From Ruegeria atlantica (GTDB lineage Bacteria > Pseudomonadota > Alphaproteobacteria > Rhodobacterales > Rhodobacteraceae), in assembly GCF_013032455.1 (NCBI RefSeq), contig NZ_WQCF01000012.1, forward strand, positions 36,817 through 100,816: a DNA stretch of 64,000 bases, in the 5' to 3' direction. Position 1 is the first letter of the stretch. The number at the start of each line of letters is the position of its first letter. The notes under the pieces are model-generated. The model worked only from the letters and a program-made list of their open reading frames with translations. It searched no databases and had not been told where the DNA came from. Shown here piece by piece: positions 54,551 through 63,929 of this stretch. The position numbers and the translations under genes are program-made.

Positions 54551-56149
54551 TTAACCGATAGCGACGGCTTTGATGTCTTCGTCGATGAACGGAAGATACT
54601 GTTCAAAATTTTCTGCGAACATCTGCACCAGCTTCTCAGCCTGTTTGTCGAACGCGGCCTGATCATCCCAGGTGCGGCGCGGATCCAGTAGAACCTCGGC
54701 AACACCGGGCACCGCGACCGGCACGTCAAAGCCGAAATTGGCGTCCTTGCGGAATTCAGCATCGCGGAGCGAGCCGTCCAGTGCCGCAGTCAACAGCGCG
54801 CGGGTCGCCTTGATCGGCATCCGCGAGCCAACGCCATAGGCACCACCGGTCCAGCCAGTGTTGACCAGCCAGCAGGTGGCACCGTGCTGGGCGATCTTGT
54901 CACGCAGCAGGTTGCCATAGGCCTCGGGGCGGCGCGGCATGAATGGCGCGCCGAAGCAGGTCGAGAATGTAGGCTGCGGTTCGGTAACACCACGCTCGGT
55001 CCCGGCCACCTTTGAGGTGAAGCCCGACAGGAAGTGATACATAGCTTGCGCTGGGGTCAGACGCGCGATCGGAGGCAGCACGCCGAACGCATCACAGGTC
55101 AGCATGATGATGTTCTTCGGGTGACCACCCAGAGCACTGCTGGATGCGTTCGAGATATACTCAAGCGGGTAGGCACAGCGCATGTTTGCGGTCAGCGAGT
55201 CGTCGTCGAAATCCAGCTCTTTGGTTTCGGGGTCGAAGACCATGTTCTCGATCACGGTGCCGAATTTCGAGGTCGTTGCATAGATCTCGGGCTCGGCTTC
55301 GGCGTTCAGATTGATCGTCTTGGCATAGCAGCCGCCTTCAAAGTTGAAGGTACCGCGATCCGACCAGCCATGCTCGTCATCACCGATCAGTGTGCGCGCC
55401 GGGTCCGCGGACAGCGTGGTCTTCCCGGTGCCAGACAGGCCGAAGAACACGGCGGTGTCGACCGGGTTGCCAACAGCGTGGTTGGCCGAGCAATGCATCG
55501 GCATCACGCCTTTTTCTGGCAGCATGTAGTTCAGCAGGGTAAACACGGACTTCTTGTTCTCACCCGCGTACTCCGTGCCACCGATCAGGATTAGCTTGCG
55601 GTCGAAATTCAGGGCGATCACCGTCTCGCTGCGGCAGCCGTGTTTGGCCGGGTCAGCCTGGAAGCTGGGGCAGTTAATGACGGTGAAGTCAGCGATGAAC
55701 TCGTTCAGGTCCTCACGGTCCGGACGGCGCAGCAGGTGACGGATGAACAGGTTGTGCCAGGCCAGTTCGGTGACCATGCGCACGTTGATCGAGTAAGCCG
55801 GGTCAGCGCCGCCAACCAAATCCTGCACGAAATAGTCGCGGCCTTTCATGTGGGCCAGCATGTCTTCGTACAGTGCGTCAAAGCCTTCGGGGCTCATCTC
55901 GGCGTTGTTTTCCCACCAGATGGTTTCGGCAACGCTGTCGGTTTTGACGACGTGTTTGTCTTTGGGAGAGCGGCCAGTGAACTTGCCGGTGGTGACCAGA
56001 AAGGCGCCGCCATTTCCAAGCGTGCCTTCGCCGCGCTTGAGCGCCTCTTCAATCAACGCCGGTTCCATGAAGTTGTAATAGACATTTCCCAGACCCTCGA
56101 TGCCCTGATCTTCGAGGCGGAATTGCGGGTTAACCCGTCCAGATGTCAT
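54551..56149 (-). CDS. pckA: phosphoenolpyruvate carboxykinase (ATP)
   Basis: Gluconeogenic enzyme making PEP from oxaloacetate with ATP. The 532-residue protein has the kinase P-loop [14 protein letters not shown], the PEPCK-specific FFGLSG context, CSANHAVGN and the lysine/arginine site [15 protein letters not shown]. It is transcribed divergently from chvI, an arrangement shared with rhizobia, where ChvI controls pckA. Tandem LacI-like (CceR) motifs lie upstream. Confidence 0.97.
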   Translation of the reverse strand: MTSGRVNPQFRLEDQGIEGLGNVYYNFMEPALIEEALKRGEGTLGNGGAFLVTTGKFTGRSPKDKHVVKTDSVAETIWWENNAEMSPEGFDALYEDMLAHMKGRDYFVQDLVGGADPAYSINVRMVTELAWHNLFIRHLLRRPDREDLNEFIADFTVINCPSFQADPAKHGCRSETVIALNFDRKLILIGGTEYAGENKKSVFTLLNYMLPEKGVMPMHCSANHAVGNPVDTAVFFGLSGTGKTTLSADPARTLIGDDEHGWSDRGTFNFEGGCYAKTINLNAEAEPEIYATTSKFGTVIENMVFDPETKELDFDDDSLTANMRCAYPLEYISNASSSALGGHPKNIIMLTCDAFGVLPPIARLTPAQAMYHFLSGFTSKVAGTERGVTEPQPTFSTCFGAPFMPRRPEAYGNLLRDKIAQHGATCWLVNTGWTGGAYGVGSRMPIKATRALLTAALDGSLRDAEFRKDANFGFDVPVAVPGVAEVLLDPRRTWDDQAAFDKQAEKLVQMFAENFEQYLPFIDEDIKAVAIG

Positions 56150-56496
56150 GTGTGTCTTCTCCTGTGGCGGCGCTGCGGTGTTTGGGTCGCGTGCGCTCTT
56201 GGGGCAGTGTGCCGGAAAGGCCCGGCGGCTGGGCGCGTCTTATCACGGTCGTTTAGGGCATGAACAGGACGGTTTGGCGCAGTTAGCGCAACCAAGTTCA
56301 AGTTTAGCGCCATCACGAATTTCCTGCCGGAAAACGAGGCGCTTTTTCGCGCGCATTAACGGCTTTTTTGCCGCAGCTGTGTGACAACAATCGCACGATT
56401 CGCAGATACGGATTGATTCGCAGTCCTAAAAACGCCAACAATGCCCTACTAATAAGCGAAATATTGCATGAGTGAGCAGGAATAGGGGTAATCCCG
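56150..56496. other. divergent promoter region between pckA and chvI
   Basis: A 347-base gap with no gene. It contains two LacI-type motifs (56281 and 56302) nearer the pckA side. The chvI side is AT-richer, with no unmistakable -35/-10 pair. ChvI-type binding motifs could not be assigned by eye. Confidence 0.55.
56281..56315. promoter_or_regulatory. tandem LacI/CceR-like sites upstream of pckA
   Basis: AGTTAGCGCAACCA (56281-56294) and GTTTAGCGCCATCA (56302-56315) share TTAGCGC and have centres 21 bases apart, two helical turns. As I recall it, the CceR motif in Rhodobacter is close to TGTTAGCGCTAACA; the two sites match it at about 11 and 10 of 14 positions. CceR controls carbon metabolism genes including pckA in relatives. 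Confidence 0.5.
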
Positions 56497-57201
56497 ATGT
56501 CAAAGATTGCATTGGTGGACGACGACAGAAACATTCTGACGTCTGTTTCCATGACGCTCGAAGCCGAGGGTTTCGAGGTGGAAACCTATAACGACGGGCA
56601 AGCGGCGCTGGACGCTTTCAATAAGAAATTACCGGATATGGCCGTTCTGGATATCAAGATGCCGCGCATGGACGGCATGGATTTGTTGCAACGGTTAAGA
56701 CAAAAAACCCAGATGCCGGTGATCTTTCTGACTTCGAAAGACGATGAGATCGACGAAGTACTGGGTCTCCGTATGGGCGCGGATGACTATGTGAAAAAGC
56801 CTTTCTCGCAGCGTCTGTTGGTTGAACGCATCCGCGCGCTGTTGCGCCGGCAAGAGGCAACCTCGGGTGATGTAGCAAACGCCAACACCGGCGACACAAA
56901 GGTAATGGAACGTGGTGAACTGCGGATGGACCCCTTGCGCCATGCAGTTAGTTGGAAGGGAAACGACGTCTCTCTGACTGTGACCGAGTTCCTGCTGTTA
57001 CAAGCCCTGGCCCAGCGCCCTGGTTTCGTCAAAAGCCGGGACCAGTTGATGGATGTCGCCTATGACGATCAGGTCTATGTCGACGACCGGACCATCGACA
57101 GCCACATCAAGCGCCTGCGCAAGAAAATGCGTGCCGCAGATTCTGAATTCTCAGCCATCGAAACGTTGTACGGTATCGGATACCGGTACAACGAAGAGTA
57201 A
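56497..57201 (+). CDS. chvI: response regulator ChvI
   Basis: A 234-residue OmpR-type regulator of envelope and acid stress. The receiver has Asp52 ([17 protein letters not shown]) and the KKP motif ([10 protein letters not shown]), and the C-terminal winged helix ends [20 protein letters not shown]. It lies 32 bases upstream of its sensor ChvG. The order chvI-chvG-hprK-rapZ-EIIA-HPr is conserved in alphaproteobacteria and ties stress sensing to the regulatory PTS. Confidence 0.95.
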   Translation: MSKIALVDDDRNILTSVSMTLEAEGFEVETYNDGQAALDAFNKKLPDMAVLDIKMPRMDGMDLLQRLRQKTQMPVIFLTSKDDEIDEVLGLRMGADDYVKKPFSQRLLVERIRALLRRQEATSGDVANANTGDTKVMERGELRMDPLRHAVSWKGNDVSLTVTEFLLLQALAQRPGFVKSRDQLMDVAYDDQVYVDDRTIDSHIKRLRKKMRAADSEFSAIETLYGIGYRYNEE

Positions 57202-57233
57202 GCTTAATCGCTTAAAAGGGGTAATCGGGTCTC

Positions 57234-58949
57234 GTGCGCGATACGGAACAAGTCAGCGAAATGCGGGACGGTGATATCGTTCTTGGGGATGACTGGGTCA
57301 TCCCTCAAGAAACCGATTCATCCGAGTCGCGCGCAACGCGTCGCCGTAACCTGTTTTCGCTACATGGTTCACCGCTGGCGCGCAAAATCATCACTTTTAA
57401 TCTGGTCGCGCTGGTTACTCTTGTTACCGGGCTTCTTTACCTTGACGATTCCCGTGGCGAGCAGGTCCAGCAGACAGCGCGTAACCTGATCGGGGACGCG
57501 CGGCTGGTCACCAACGTTTTCGAAGCACAACTGCGCCAGAAGTTATCCGATGGAGCACAGGACGCGGCCGCGCTGGATGTTAAAGAAACACTTGATGGAC
57601 TCAGCCTTCCCGATGGCGGCGAGGTTTTTGTTTATGACGCAAGTGGCACACTTATAGGATGGACGCGCGGGGCATTCGCCTCATCTGACATGCCGGTCCT
57701 AATGCGGTCAGAAGCAGAGGTTCCCACTGGAAGTACATTGATAAGCGATGCGCTGAACGCAGTGTGGACAGGTCTTTCTCGGGTATTTGCGGGTTCCGTT
57801 CGCGAAGATGCGCCTACACTTGCCCAGCGTGTGCAAGAGATCGTTCCGCTGGCATTGGAAGGCAAGATGCATGTTCGGGCTGTTCAGGACGAACTCGGCC
57901 AGACCGTCATCGCAGCAGCCGCGCCTGTATTGTTGAATGGACAGCCGGTTGGTGCAGTGGCCATGGCTGGACCTGCGGGGGAAATTGACGCCATCGCCCG
58001 GCGTGAACAAGAGCGCATTCTGCAGATGTTCGTCGTGGCACTGTTGGTGTCTATCGGGTTGAGCCTTGTGCTGGCTTCGACAATTGCCAACCCTCTGGCC
58101 GACCTCGCTTCGGCTGCTGAGACGGGCAAAGATCGAGGCGTGGGTGTCAATCCCGGCCGCATCCGAATTCCGGATCTTAGCGCGCGTCCGGATGAGATCG
58201 GTCGGCTGAGCCGTGCGCTGCGGGGAATGGTAACGGCGCTCTATAATCGTATCGACGCCAACGAACAGTTTGCAGCTGACGTGGCGCACGAGATCAAGAA
58301 CCCGTTGGCCAGCCTTCAATCGGCCGTTGGCACCTTGCGCATGGTTAAACGGGACGATCAGCGCGAAAAGCTTCTGAGCGTTATTGAACACGATGTGCGG
58401 CGGCTAGACCGTCTGGTCAGCGACATTTCCAATGCCTCGCGCCTTGATGCCGAATTGGTCAAGGAAGAGGAGCAGCCCTTTGACTTGCTAAAATTGCTCG
58501 GCAATATCGGTCAGTATCTGGGTGAAGACGCTCGGGCCAAGGGAATCGAATATATCACCGACTTGCCGTCTCAACCGATCATCGTGAACGGGCTTGAGGC
58601 GCGCCTGGCGCAGGTTTTTGTCAATCTGATCACCAACGCAATTTCCTTCTGCGAGGAGAATGACGCAATTCGTGTCTGGGTGCGGCGGCGTGAAGATCGC
58701 GTCTTGATTGTGGTTGAAGACACGGGTCCAGGTATTCCCGAGCAAGCATTGACCAAAGTATTCAAGCGCTTTTATTCAGAGCGTCCGGTCGAACATTTCG
58801 GTAACAATTCGGGGCTGGGGCTGGCGATCTCGAAACAGATTGTCGAGGCCCATGGCGGTGTTATTTGGGCCGAGAATATCCGCCCGACCGAGGCAGATAT
58901 AACGTCCGACCCGCAAGGCGCGCGCTTTGTCGTGGGACTGCCCGTGTAG
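57234..58949 (+). CDS. chvG: sensor histidine kinase ChvG
   Basis: A 571-residue sensor. An N-terminal cytoplasmic stretch precedes the first membrane helix (about 50-70, KIITFNLVALVTLVTGLLYL), a periplasmic sensor region of about 190 residues, a second helix (about 265-285), HAMP, the HisKA box with His352 in DVAHEIKNPLASLQ, and the ATPase domain with GPGIPEQALTKVFKRFY and GLGLAISKQIVEAHGG. GTG start at 57234. Confidence 0.95.
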   Translation: MRDTEQVSEMRDGDIVLGDDWVIPQETDSSESRATRRRNLFSLHGSPLARKIITFNLVALVTLVTGLLYLDDSRGEQVQQTARNLIGDARLVTNVFEAQLRQKLSDGAQDAAALDVKETLDGLSLPDGGEVFVYDASGTLIGWTRGAFASSDMPVLMRSEAEVPTGSTLISDALNAVWTGLSRVFAGSVREDAPTLAQRVQEIVPLALEGKMHVRAVQDELGQTVIAAAAPVLLNGQPVGAVAMAGPAGEIDAIARREQERILQMFVVALLVSIGLSLVLASTIANPLADLASAAETGKDRGVGVNPGRIRIPDLSARPDEIGRLSRALRGMVTALYNRIDANEQFAADVAHEIKNPLASLQSAVGTLRMVKRDDQREKLLSVIEHDVRRLDRLVSDISNASRLDAELVKEEEQPFDLLKLLGNIGQYLGEDARAKGIEYITDLPSQPIIVNGLEARLAQVFVNLITNAISFCEENDAIRVWVRRREDRVLIVVEDTGPGIPEQALTKVFKRFYSERPVEHFGNNSGLGLAISKQIVEAHGGVIWAENIRPTEADITSDPQGARFVVGLPV

Positions 58950-58953
58950 ACGC

Positions 58954-59424
58954 ATGAGTGGTCAGAGCCTCTCGGATTTTCAACATCAGGACAGTGCCAT
59001 CCTCCACGCAACCTGCGTTGCCGTAGAAGGGCAGGGTGCGCTGATTGTGGGGCGTTCGGGGGCGGGTAAATCTGCGCTGGCCTTGCGGATGATGTCGCTA
59101 GGGGCGAAGTTGGTTGCGGATGATCGGGTGTCCCTTCAAAGGGCCGATGACAAGGTCGTGGCAGACGCAGCACCCAACCTTTGCGGCCTGATCGAGGTGC
59201 GAGGCGTTGGACTGCTTCGTGCTGAAACTGCAGGTCAAACGCCAGTCAGCTACGTGGTGGACCTGGATAAAACCGAGACGGCCCGCCTGCCTGAGCCGAT
59301 AACTATCGATGTGTTGAGGCAATCTGTTCCCTTGCTAAGGGCTGCGGGCATCCCCAATTTGGCAGAAGCGCTCATGCAGTTGCTAAAGATGGGACGAGTG
59401 GATCCGGAATGGCCCAGCACATGA
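58954..59424 (+). CDS. hprK: HPr kinase/phosphorylase, short alphaproteobacterial form
   Basis: Phosphorylates HPr on a serine. The 156-residue protein has the P-loop GRSGAGKS (residues 33-40) and the HprK signature region NLCGLIEVRGVGLLR, but lacks the N-terminal domain of Gram-positive enzymes. This short form is normal in alphaproteobacteria. It follows chvG by 4 bases and overlaps rapZ by 16. The cognate HPr gene is 1.3 kb downstream. Confidence 0.93.
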   Translation: MSGQSLSDFQHQDSAILHATCVAVEGQGALIVGRSGAGKSALALRMMSLGAKLVADDRVSLQRADDKVVADAAPNLCGLIEVRGVGLLRAETAGQTPVSYVVDLDKTETARLPEPITIDVLRQSVPLLRAAGIPNLAEALMQLLKMGRVDPEWPST

Positions 59425-60302
59425 CACCGCAAAGGCGTATAGTTCTGGTTACCGGCCCTTCGGGCGCGGGCCGTTCAACCGCAATCCGTGTTCTCGAAGA
59501 TCTGGGTTTTGAGGCCATCGACAATTTGCCCATGGGGCTGTTGATGCGTCTGCTTGATGGCTCACAGAGTGATCGTCCTATGGCCTTGGGCATAGACGCG
59601 CGCAACCGTGACTTCTCGACGACTGGGTTCATTGAGCTTGCGGTCGGGTTGCGACGAATGGAACAAGTCGACCTGACGACGCTGTACCTCGATTGCAGTG
59701 ATGAGGTGTTACTACGGCGCTTTTCTGAGACCCGCCGGAGGCACCCAGTCGCCACTGATGCTAGTCCGGAAACCGGTGTGCGGCAGGAAAAAGAGCTGTT
59801 GGCACCGATCCGCGAGATTGCGGACACTTTGATCGACACCAGCCCGCTGAACGTTCATCAACTGCGTGAAGAGGTTGAGCGCTGGTTCGCTCCGCAAGGC
59901 GGGCGGCATCTGGCAGTCTCCATCGAATCCTTTTCGTATAAACGCGGGCTTCCGCGAGGATTGGACATGGTGTTCGACTGCCGGTTCCTGGCCAACCCAT
60001 ACTGGAGACCCGAATTGCGGGCGGAAGATGGTCGAAACCCGGATGTGGCGCGCTATATCCAGACCGACGCAAATTATGCTCCATTTTTCGAGAGGGTGGT
60101 TGATCTGTTGAAACTCTTGTTGCCGACCTTCCGGGCAGAAGGCAAAGCACACTTGTCAGTGGCCTTTGGGTGTACCGGCGGGCAACACAGATCGGTGGCC
60201 ATGGCAGAAGCGGTCGCAAAGGCCCTTGCGCAAGAGGGGCAGCAAGTGGCAATTAGGCACCGCGAAATGGAACGTCGATCGTTGAATGTGAGGCCGGATT
60301 GA
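59409..60302 (+). CDS. rapZ: RapZ-like nucleotide-binding protein (YvcJ family)
   Basis: A 297-residue P-loop protein that in E. coli controls glucosamine-6-phosphate synthase through small RNAs and RNase E. The P-loop is GPSGAGRST (residues 16-24); the C-terminal domain includes RGLDMVFDCRFLANPYW and FGCTGGQHRSVAMAEAVAKA, the family hallmark. Start overlaps hprK by 16 bases and its end overlaps the EIIA gene by 4. Confidence 0.94.
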   Translation: MAQHMTPQRRIVLVTGPSGAGRSTAIRVLEDLGFEAIDNLPMGLLMRLLDGSQSDRPMALGIDARNRDFSTTGFIELAVGLRRMEQVDLTTLYLDCSDEVLLRRFSETRRRHPVATDASPETGVRQEKELLAPIREIADTLIDTSPLNVHQLREEVERWFAPQGGRHLAVSIESFSYKRGLPRGLDMVFDCRFLANPYWRPELRAEDGRNPDVARYIQTDANYAPFFERVVDLLKLLLPTFRAEGKAHLSVAFGCTGGQHRSVAMAEAVAKALAQEGQQVAIRHREMERRSLNVRPD

Positions 60303-60706
60303 TCGGGATTGTACTCGTAGCACATGGTGGGTTGGCCAAGGAATATCTGGCAGCCATGCAGCATGTGGTTGGAAAGCAGCCCGGCCTGATCGCAATTTCG
60401 ATTGAGGCCGATCATGACCGTGAAGCCAAGCAGGCAGAAATCTGCGCGGCGGCCGACAGTGTTGATGTCGGGGATGGTGTGGTTGTGGTGACTGATCTGT
60501 TCGGAGGCAGCCCATCGAATCTGAGCCTGCGTGCCTGCACCCCGCAGGATCGCCGTATCCTGTACGGTGCCAACCTGCCTATGTTGATCAAACTGGCCAA
60601 AACCCGCCACCTGCCCATCGCGGATGCAGTGCGGCAGGCGATGGAGGCTGGACGCAAGTATATCAATGCGCAAAATGTGACATTAGAAGAAGACCGGACT
60701 GATTAA
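60299..60706 (+). CDS. PTS EIIA component, mannose/fructose type
   Basis: A 135-residue EIIA of the mannose family. The phosphorylated residue is His9 (IVLVAHGGLAKEYL), and VVVVTDLFGGSPSNLSLRAC is the family loop. No PTS membrane permease is nearby, so it is likely a regulatory phosphate acceptor of the PTS. TTG start overlaps the rapZ stop. Confidence 0.92.
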   Translation: MIGIVLVAHGGLAKEYLAAMQHVVGKQPGLIAISIEADHDREAKQAEICAAADSVDVGDGVVVVTDLFGGSPSNLSLRACTPQDRRILYGANLPMLIKLAKTRHLPIADAVRQAMEAGRKYINAQNVTLEEDRTD

Positions 60707-60708
60707 GA

Positions 60709-60978
60709 ATGACCAACCGAAGCTTGAAAATCATTAATGAAAAAGGTCTGCACGCCCGCGCCTCTGCCAAGCTGGTTGAAGTGGTCGAGGGCTTTGACGC
60801 ACAGGCCGAAGTATCCAAGGATGGGTTTTCTGCATCTGGCGACAGCATTATGGGTCTTTTGATGTTGGCAGCCTCACGCGGAACGACTATTGACGTCGAG
60901 ACGTCCGGACCGGATGCTGAGGCGTTGGCTGATGCGTTGGAAACCTTGGTGAACGACAAGTTCGGGGAAGGGTACTGA
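60709..60978 (+). CDS. phosphocarrier protein HPr
   Basis: An 89-residue HPr. The catalytic histidine is His15 (EKGLHARASAKLV), and Ser46 in GDSIMGLLMLAAS is the site used by HprK. With HprK, EIIA and presumably PtsP elsewhere it forms the regulatory phosphotransferase system. The gene starts 2 bases after EIIA. Confidence 0.95.
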   Translation: MTNRSLKIINEKGLHARASAKLVEVVEGFDAQAEVSKDGFSASGDSIMGLLMLAASRGTTIDVETSGPDAEALADALETLVNDKFGEGY

Positions 60979-61017
60979 CGTCATCTGCCTCACGACGAAG
61001 AACGGGAATACCAGGAA

Positions 61018-61917
61018 TTGGCGGAAACAGCGCACGAGACGAAGACCGGCCCGGTGGCGGATGGGACCACTGATCAGGGCGAAATCTACGATCGTAGAAC
61101 CCTGACCTATGCAAACTCGTTCGATGACGCTTGGACCTCGACGGCCATTCGCGCGATCGAATGGTGTACCGGCAAGCTGACCATCCTGCGTATGGTCAAC
61201 AAGTTCGAGAAGAAGAATGAATATTATCGGGGTCAGCGGTTCTGGGGCGGCGCGCTCGAGATCATGGGGATCAACCTGACCACACCGCAAGAGCAGATTG
61301 CGCGTATTCCGAAAGAAGGGCCTGTGGTCGTGGTAGCCAATCACCCTCACGGTATGGTGGATGGTATGATCCTGGCCGAACTTATTGGCAAAGTGCGCAG
61401 TGACTATCGGATTCTGACCCGCTCAGTCCTGACTGGGCTGGATGAGGCTGCGACCTCGTTCATGATCCCTGTGCCTTTCCCGCATGACCCCGAAGCGCAA
61501 AGCAAAATGCTAGAGATGCGCGGCAAAGCCATGGACCACTTGAAAGAGGGTGGTGTTGTTGCCCTGTTCCCATCGGGTGTCGTGATGTCCTCGGACGATT
61601 GGTTCGGCCCTGCGCAAGAGCGGGAGTGGAACGTGTTCACGGCTAAAATGATCCGCCGTTCCGGGGCACGCGTGGTGCCGATCTTCTTTCCCGGCAGCAA
61701 CTCACGCGCCTATCAGATTGCCAACAGGATTTCCCCGATTCTGCGGCAGGGCCTGTTGCTGCATGAGATCGTGCGGTCATGCCATAAACCTCAATCTCCG
61801 TTCATCGGTGACCCGATTTCTGACGAGGATATGCAATTGCTGGAGCGTGATCCGCGCGGCTTCATGGCCTGGCTCAGAAAGCACACATTGTCGCTGGGGC
61901 AGTCCCTCAAAGGCTGA
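61018..61917 (+). CDS. lysophospholipid acyltransferase (PlsC/OlsA-like)
   Basis: A 299-residue acyltransferase. Its active-site motif is VVANHPHGMVDGMILAELIG, which has the NHPxGxxDG form of OlsA-like and hemolysin-related acyltransferases and differs from the classical H-x4-D. LFPSGVVMSSDD is motif III, and RRSGARVVPIFFPGSNSRA follows. It may make phosphatidic acid or ornithine/glutamine lipids, which are common in roseobacters. TTG start at 61018 has CAGGAA close upstream. Confidence 0.82.
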   Translation: MAETAHETKTGPVADGTTDQGEIYDRRTLTYANSFDDAWTSTAIRAIEWCTGKLTILRMVNKFEKKNEYYRGQRFWGGALEIMGINLTTPQEQIARIPKEGPVVVVANHPHGMVDGMILAELIGKVRSDYRILTRSVLTGLDEAATSFMIPVPFPHDPEAQSKMLEMRGKAMDHLKEGGVVALFPSGVVMSSDDWFGPAQEREWNVFTAKMIRRSGARVVPIFFPGSNSRAYQIANRISPILRQGLLLHEIVRSCHKPQSPFIGDPISDEDMQLLERDPRGFMAWLRKHTLSLGQSLKG

Positions 61918-61921
61918 TCCG

Positions 61922-61993
61922 CCTCTTCATCTGGCCGAAAATATCCCAGGGGTGAGCCCGGATAACATCCGGGCGAGGGGGCTGGCCCCCTCT
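61922..61993. repeat. dispersed intergenic hairpin repeat, copy 2
   Basis: Begins CCTCTTCATCTGGCCGAAAA four bases after the acyltransferase stop. It contains two hairpins, GCCCGGAT-AAC-ATCCGGGC and GAGGGGGC-TG-GCCCCCTC. It shares its 5' module and terminal GGGGGCTGGCCCCC hairpin with copy 1 at 46746, while the middle differs. Confidence 0.75.
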
Positions 61994-62011
61994 GCCTTAC
62001 CGCATCCTGCC

Positions 62012-62887
62012 TTAACGAGTCGGAACCGGAACCTCGCCCCGATAGTCATAAAACCCGCGCTCGGTTTTGCGGCCCAGCCACCCAGCTTCGACATATTTCG
62101 TCAGTAGCGGGCAGGGGCGATATTTGGTGTCTGCCAACCCTTCATGCAACACGTTCATGATCGCCAGACAGGTATCCAAACCAATGAAATCCGCCAATTC
62201 CAGAGGCCCCATCGGGTGGTTCGCGCCCAGTTTCATCGACTGGTCGATGGATTGCACGTTTCCGACGCCTTCATAAAGGGTATAAACCGCCTCGTTGATC
62301 ATCGGCATTAGAATACGGTTGACGATAAAGGCGGGGAAATCCTCGGCACTTGCAGCGGTTTTGCCAAGGCGATCAACGACGGCCTTGCAGGTGCTGAAAG
62401 TCTCTTCATCAGTGGCGATGCCGCGGATCAGTTCAACCAACTGCATCAGGGGCACAGGGTTCATGAAGTGGAAGCCCATAAAGCGCTCGGGTCGATCCGT
62501 GCGGCTGGCCAGCCGGGTGATCGAGATAGATGAAGTGTTTGAGGTCAGAATCGTATGCGGCTGGAGATGTGGCTGAAGATCCTCGAATATTGCCTGTTTG
62601 ATCGTCTCGCGCTCGGTGGCGGCTTCAATCACCAAATCTGTCTGCCCCAGTTCAGGCAATGCAAGCGTGGTCTGGATACGACCAAGCGCGGCCTGCATCG
62701 CCTCTTCGGTGATTTTCCCGCGTGAGGCCTGACGCGCCATGTTGCCCTCGATCGTGGTCAAAGCAGCCTCAAGCGCGTCCTGATTCACGTCATTCAGTAG
62801 AACGTCATACTCCGCCAGGGCTAGGACATGGGCGATACCGTTGCCCATCTGACCTGCGCCAATAACTCCGACTGATTTTACGTCCAT
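62012..62887 (-). CDS. 3-hydroxybutyryl-CoA dehydrogenase
   Basis: A 291-residue NAD(P)-dependent enzyme that interconverts acetoacetyl-CoA and 3-hydroxybutyryl-CoA. Dinucleotide fold GVIGAGQMGNGIA (G-x-G-x-x-G at residues 10-15), catalytic His140 in MGFHFMNPVPLMQLVE, and the C-terminal helical GLDTCLAIMNVL and YVEAGWLGRKTERGFYDY. The ATG at 62887 is chosen over a long extension. It belongs with etf genes upstream, since etfA lies at the right edge. Confidence 0.93.
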   Translation of the reverse strand: MDVKSVGVIGAGQMGNGIAHVLALAEYDVLLNDVNQDALEAALTTIEGNMARQASRGKITEEAMQAALGRIQTTLALPELGQTDLVIEAATERETIKQAIFEDLQPHLQPHTILTSNTSSISITRLASRTDRPERFMGFHFMNPVPLMQLVELIRGIATDEETFSTCKAVVDRLGKTAASAEDFPAFIVNRILMPMINEAVYTLYEGVGNVQSIDQSMKLGANHPMGPLELADFIGLDTCLAIMNVLHEGLADTKYRPCPLLTKYVEAGWLGRKTERGFYDYRGEVPVPTR

Positions 62888-63050
62888 TTTCTGATGCCTC
62901 TGTGCCAAGGGATTGAGGGAACAGTACTGGCAGATCGGTAGGGGCGGCAAGGGGATCAGGCGCATCGAATTTGCTTCAAATGCGCACATTAGGATTTTCT
63001 CAAGACATGGGGCTGCAAGATGGCAACTGGGTGAAAAATGGGTGAGTGTT

Positions 63051-63869
63051 ATGAGCTATCATCAAACAGGCTCGGCGGGTGCCGGGCATGCAGTATGCCA
63101 ATATGGTGAATCACGTCTTTGGTTCCGTGGCCCAGAGCGGTCGCTGGACACAGCCTACATAGGCTGTTTCGGCGGAGATGAGACCTATGGGCGGTTTGTC
63201 GAGAGTCCTTATGCGGCGATTCTTGAAAACCGGCTGGATCGGCGCTGTCTGAACTTTGGCAGCCTCTTCTGCGGGGTCGAGGCGCTGTGCGGCGACGCTG
63301 GGCTGTTCAACCTGATGAACGGGGCCAAGCTGTGTGTTCTGCAGGCCCCCGGTGTTCTGAGCCAGTCGAATCAATTTTACCGGGTTCATCCCCGGCGCAA
63401 TGACAGGGTTCTGGCGCCAACTGCTGCCTTGGTCGACCTTTATCCTGAGGTCGACTTCACCAATGTGCATTTCGTGGGGCATCTGATGCGCTTGCTGCAA
63501 GGATATCAGGACGCTCGCTTTGAAGTAGTGGCTGACGAACTGCGCCGCAATTGGGTGCAGAAAATCAGCACTTTACTGCAAAAGCTGGATGCGCCGGTTG
63601 TTCTGTTGGCCCTGAAGGTCCTGCAAAACAAAGACGACGTTCCGACCGAAAGGGGGCCGGTCACTGTCACGCAACAGATGCTAGACGTCGTTCGCTCGTT
63701 CACTCGGGAATGTGTCGAACTTTCTGCCTATGTGTCCGGCCAATCTGACGAGATCGAAGATATGCTGTTCGGCACCCTGCAGCAGCCAATGGCTGAGCAT
63801 ATGATCGGCCCTGCGGCGCACAAATCCATCGCGGATGCACTGGCAGGGCCGATCTGGGACCTCCATTGA
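63051..63869 (+). CDS. DUF6473 family protein
   Basis: A 272-residue protein with DUF6473 features: LDTAYIGCFGGDETYGRFVE, NFGSLFCGVEALCGDAGLFN and the RVHPRRNDRVLAP motif. It has no signal peptide. The N-terminal half has Rossmann-like alternation (CLNFGSLFCGVEAL, KLCVLQAP); the family is common in roseobacters and of unknown function. The ATG at 63051 is preferred; a frame from 62913 would start inside the divergent promoter. Confidence 0.8.
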   Translation: MSYHQTGSAGAGHAVCQYGESRLWFRGPERSLDTAYIGCFGGDETYGRFVESPYAAILENRLDRRCLNFGSLFCGVEALCGDAGLFNLMNGAKLCVLQAPGVLSQSNQFYRVHPRRNDRVLAPTAALVDLYPEVDFTNVHFVGHLMRLLQGYQDARFEVVADELRRNWVQKISTLLQKLDAPVVLLALKVLQNKDDVPTERGPVTVTQQMLDVVRSFTRECVELSAYVSGQSDEIEDMLFGTLQQPMAEHMIGPAAHKSIADALAGPIWDLH

Positions 63870-63873
63870 AAAA

Positions 63874-63897
63874 GGCCCGCCATTTGGCGGGCCTTTT
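63874..63897. terminator. bidirectional Rho-independent terminator
   Basis: GGCCCGCC (63874-63881) and GGCGGGCC (63886-63893) flank ATTT, with TTTT on the plus side and TTTTT on the minus side. It separates the DUF6473 gene from the convergent etfA. Confidence 0.88.
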
Positions 63898-63929
63898 AAG
63901 ATACTTCTTCGAAACGGCTCAGGCTGTGA

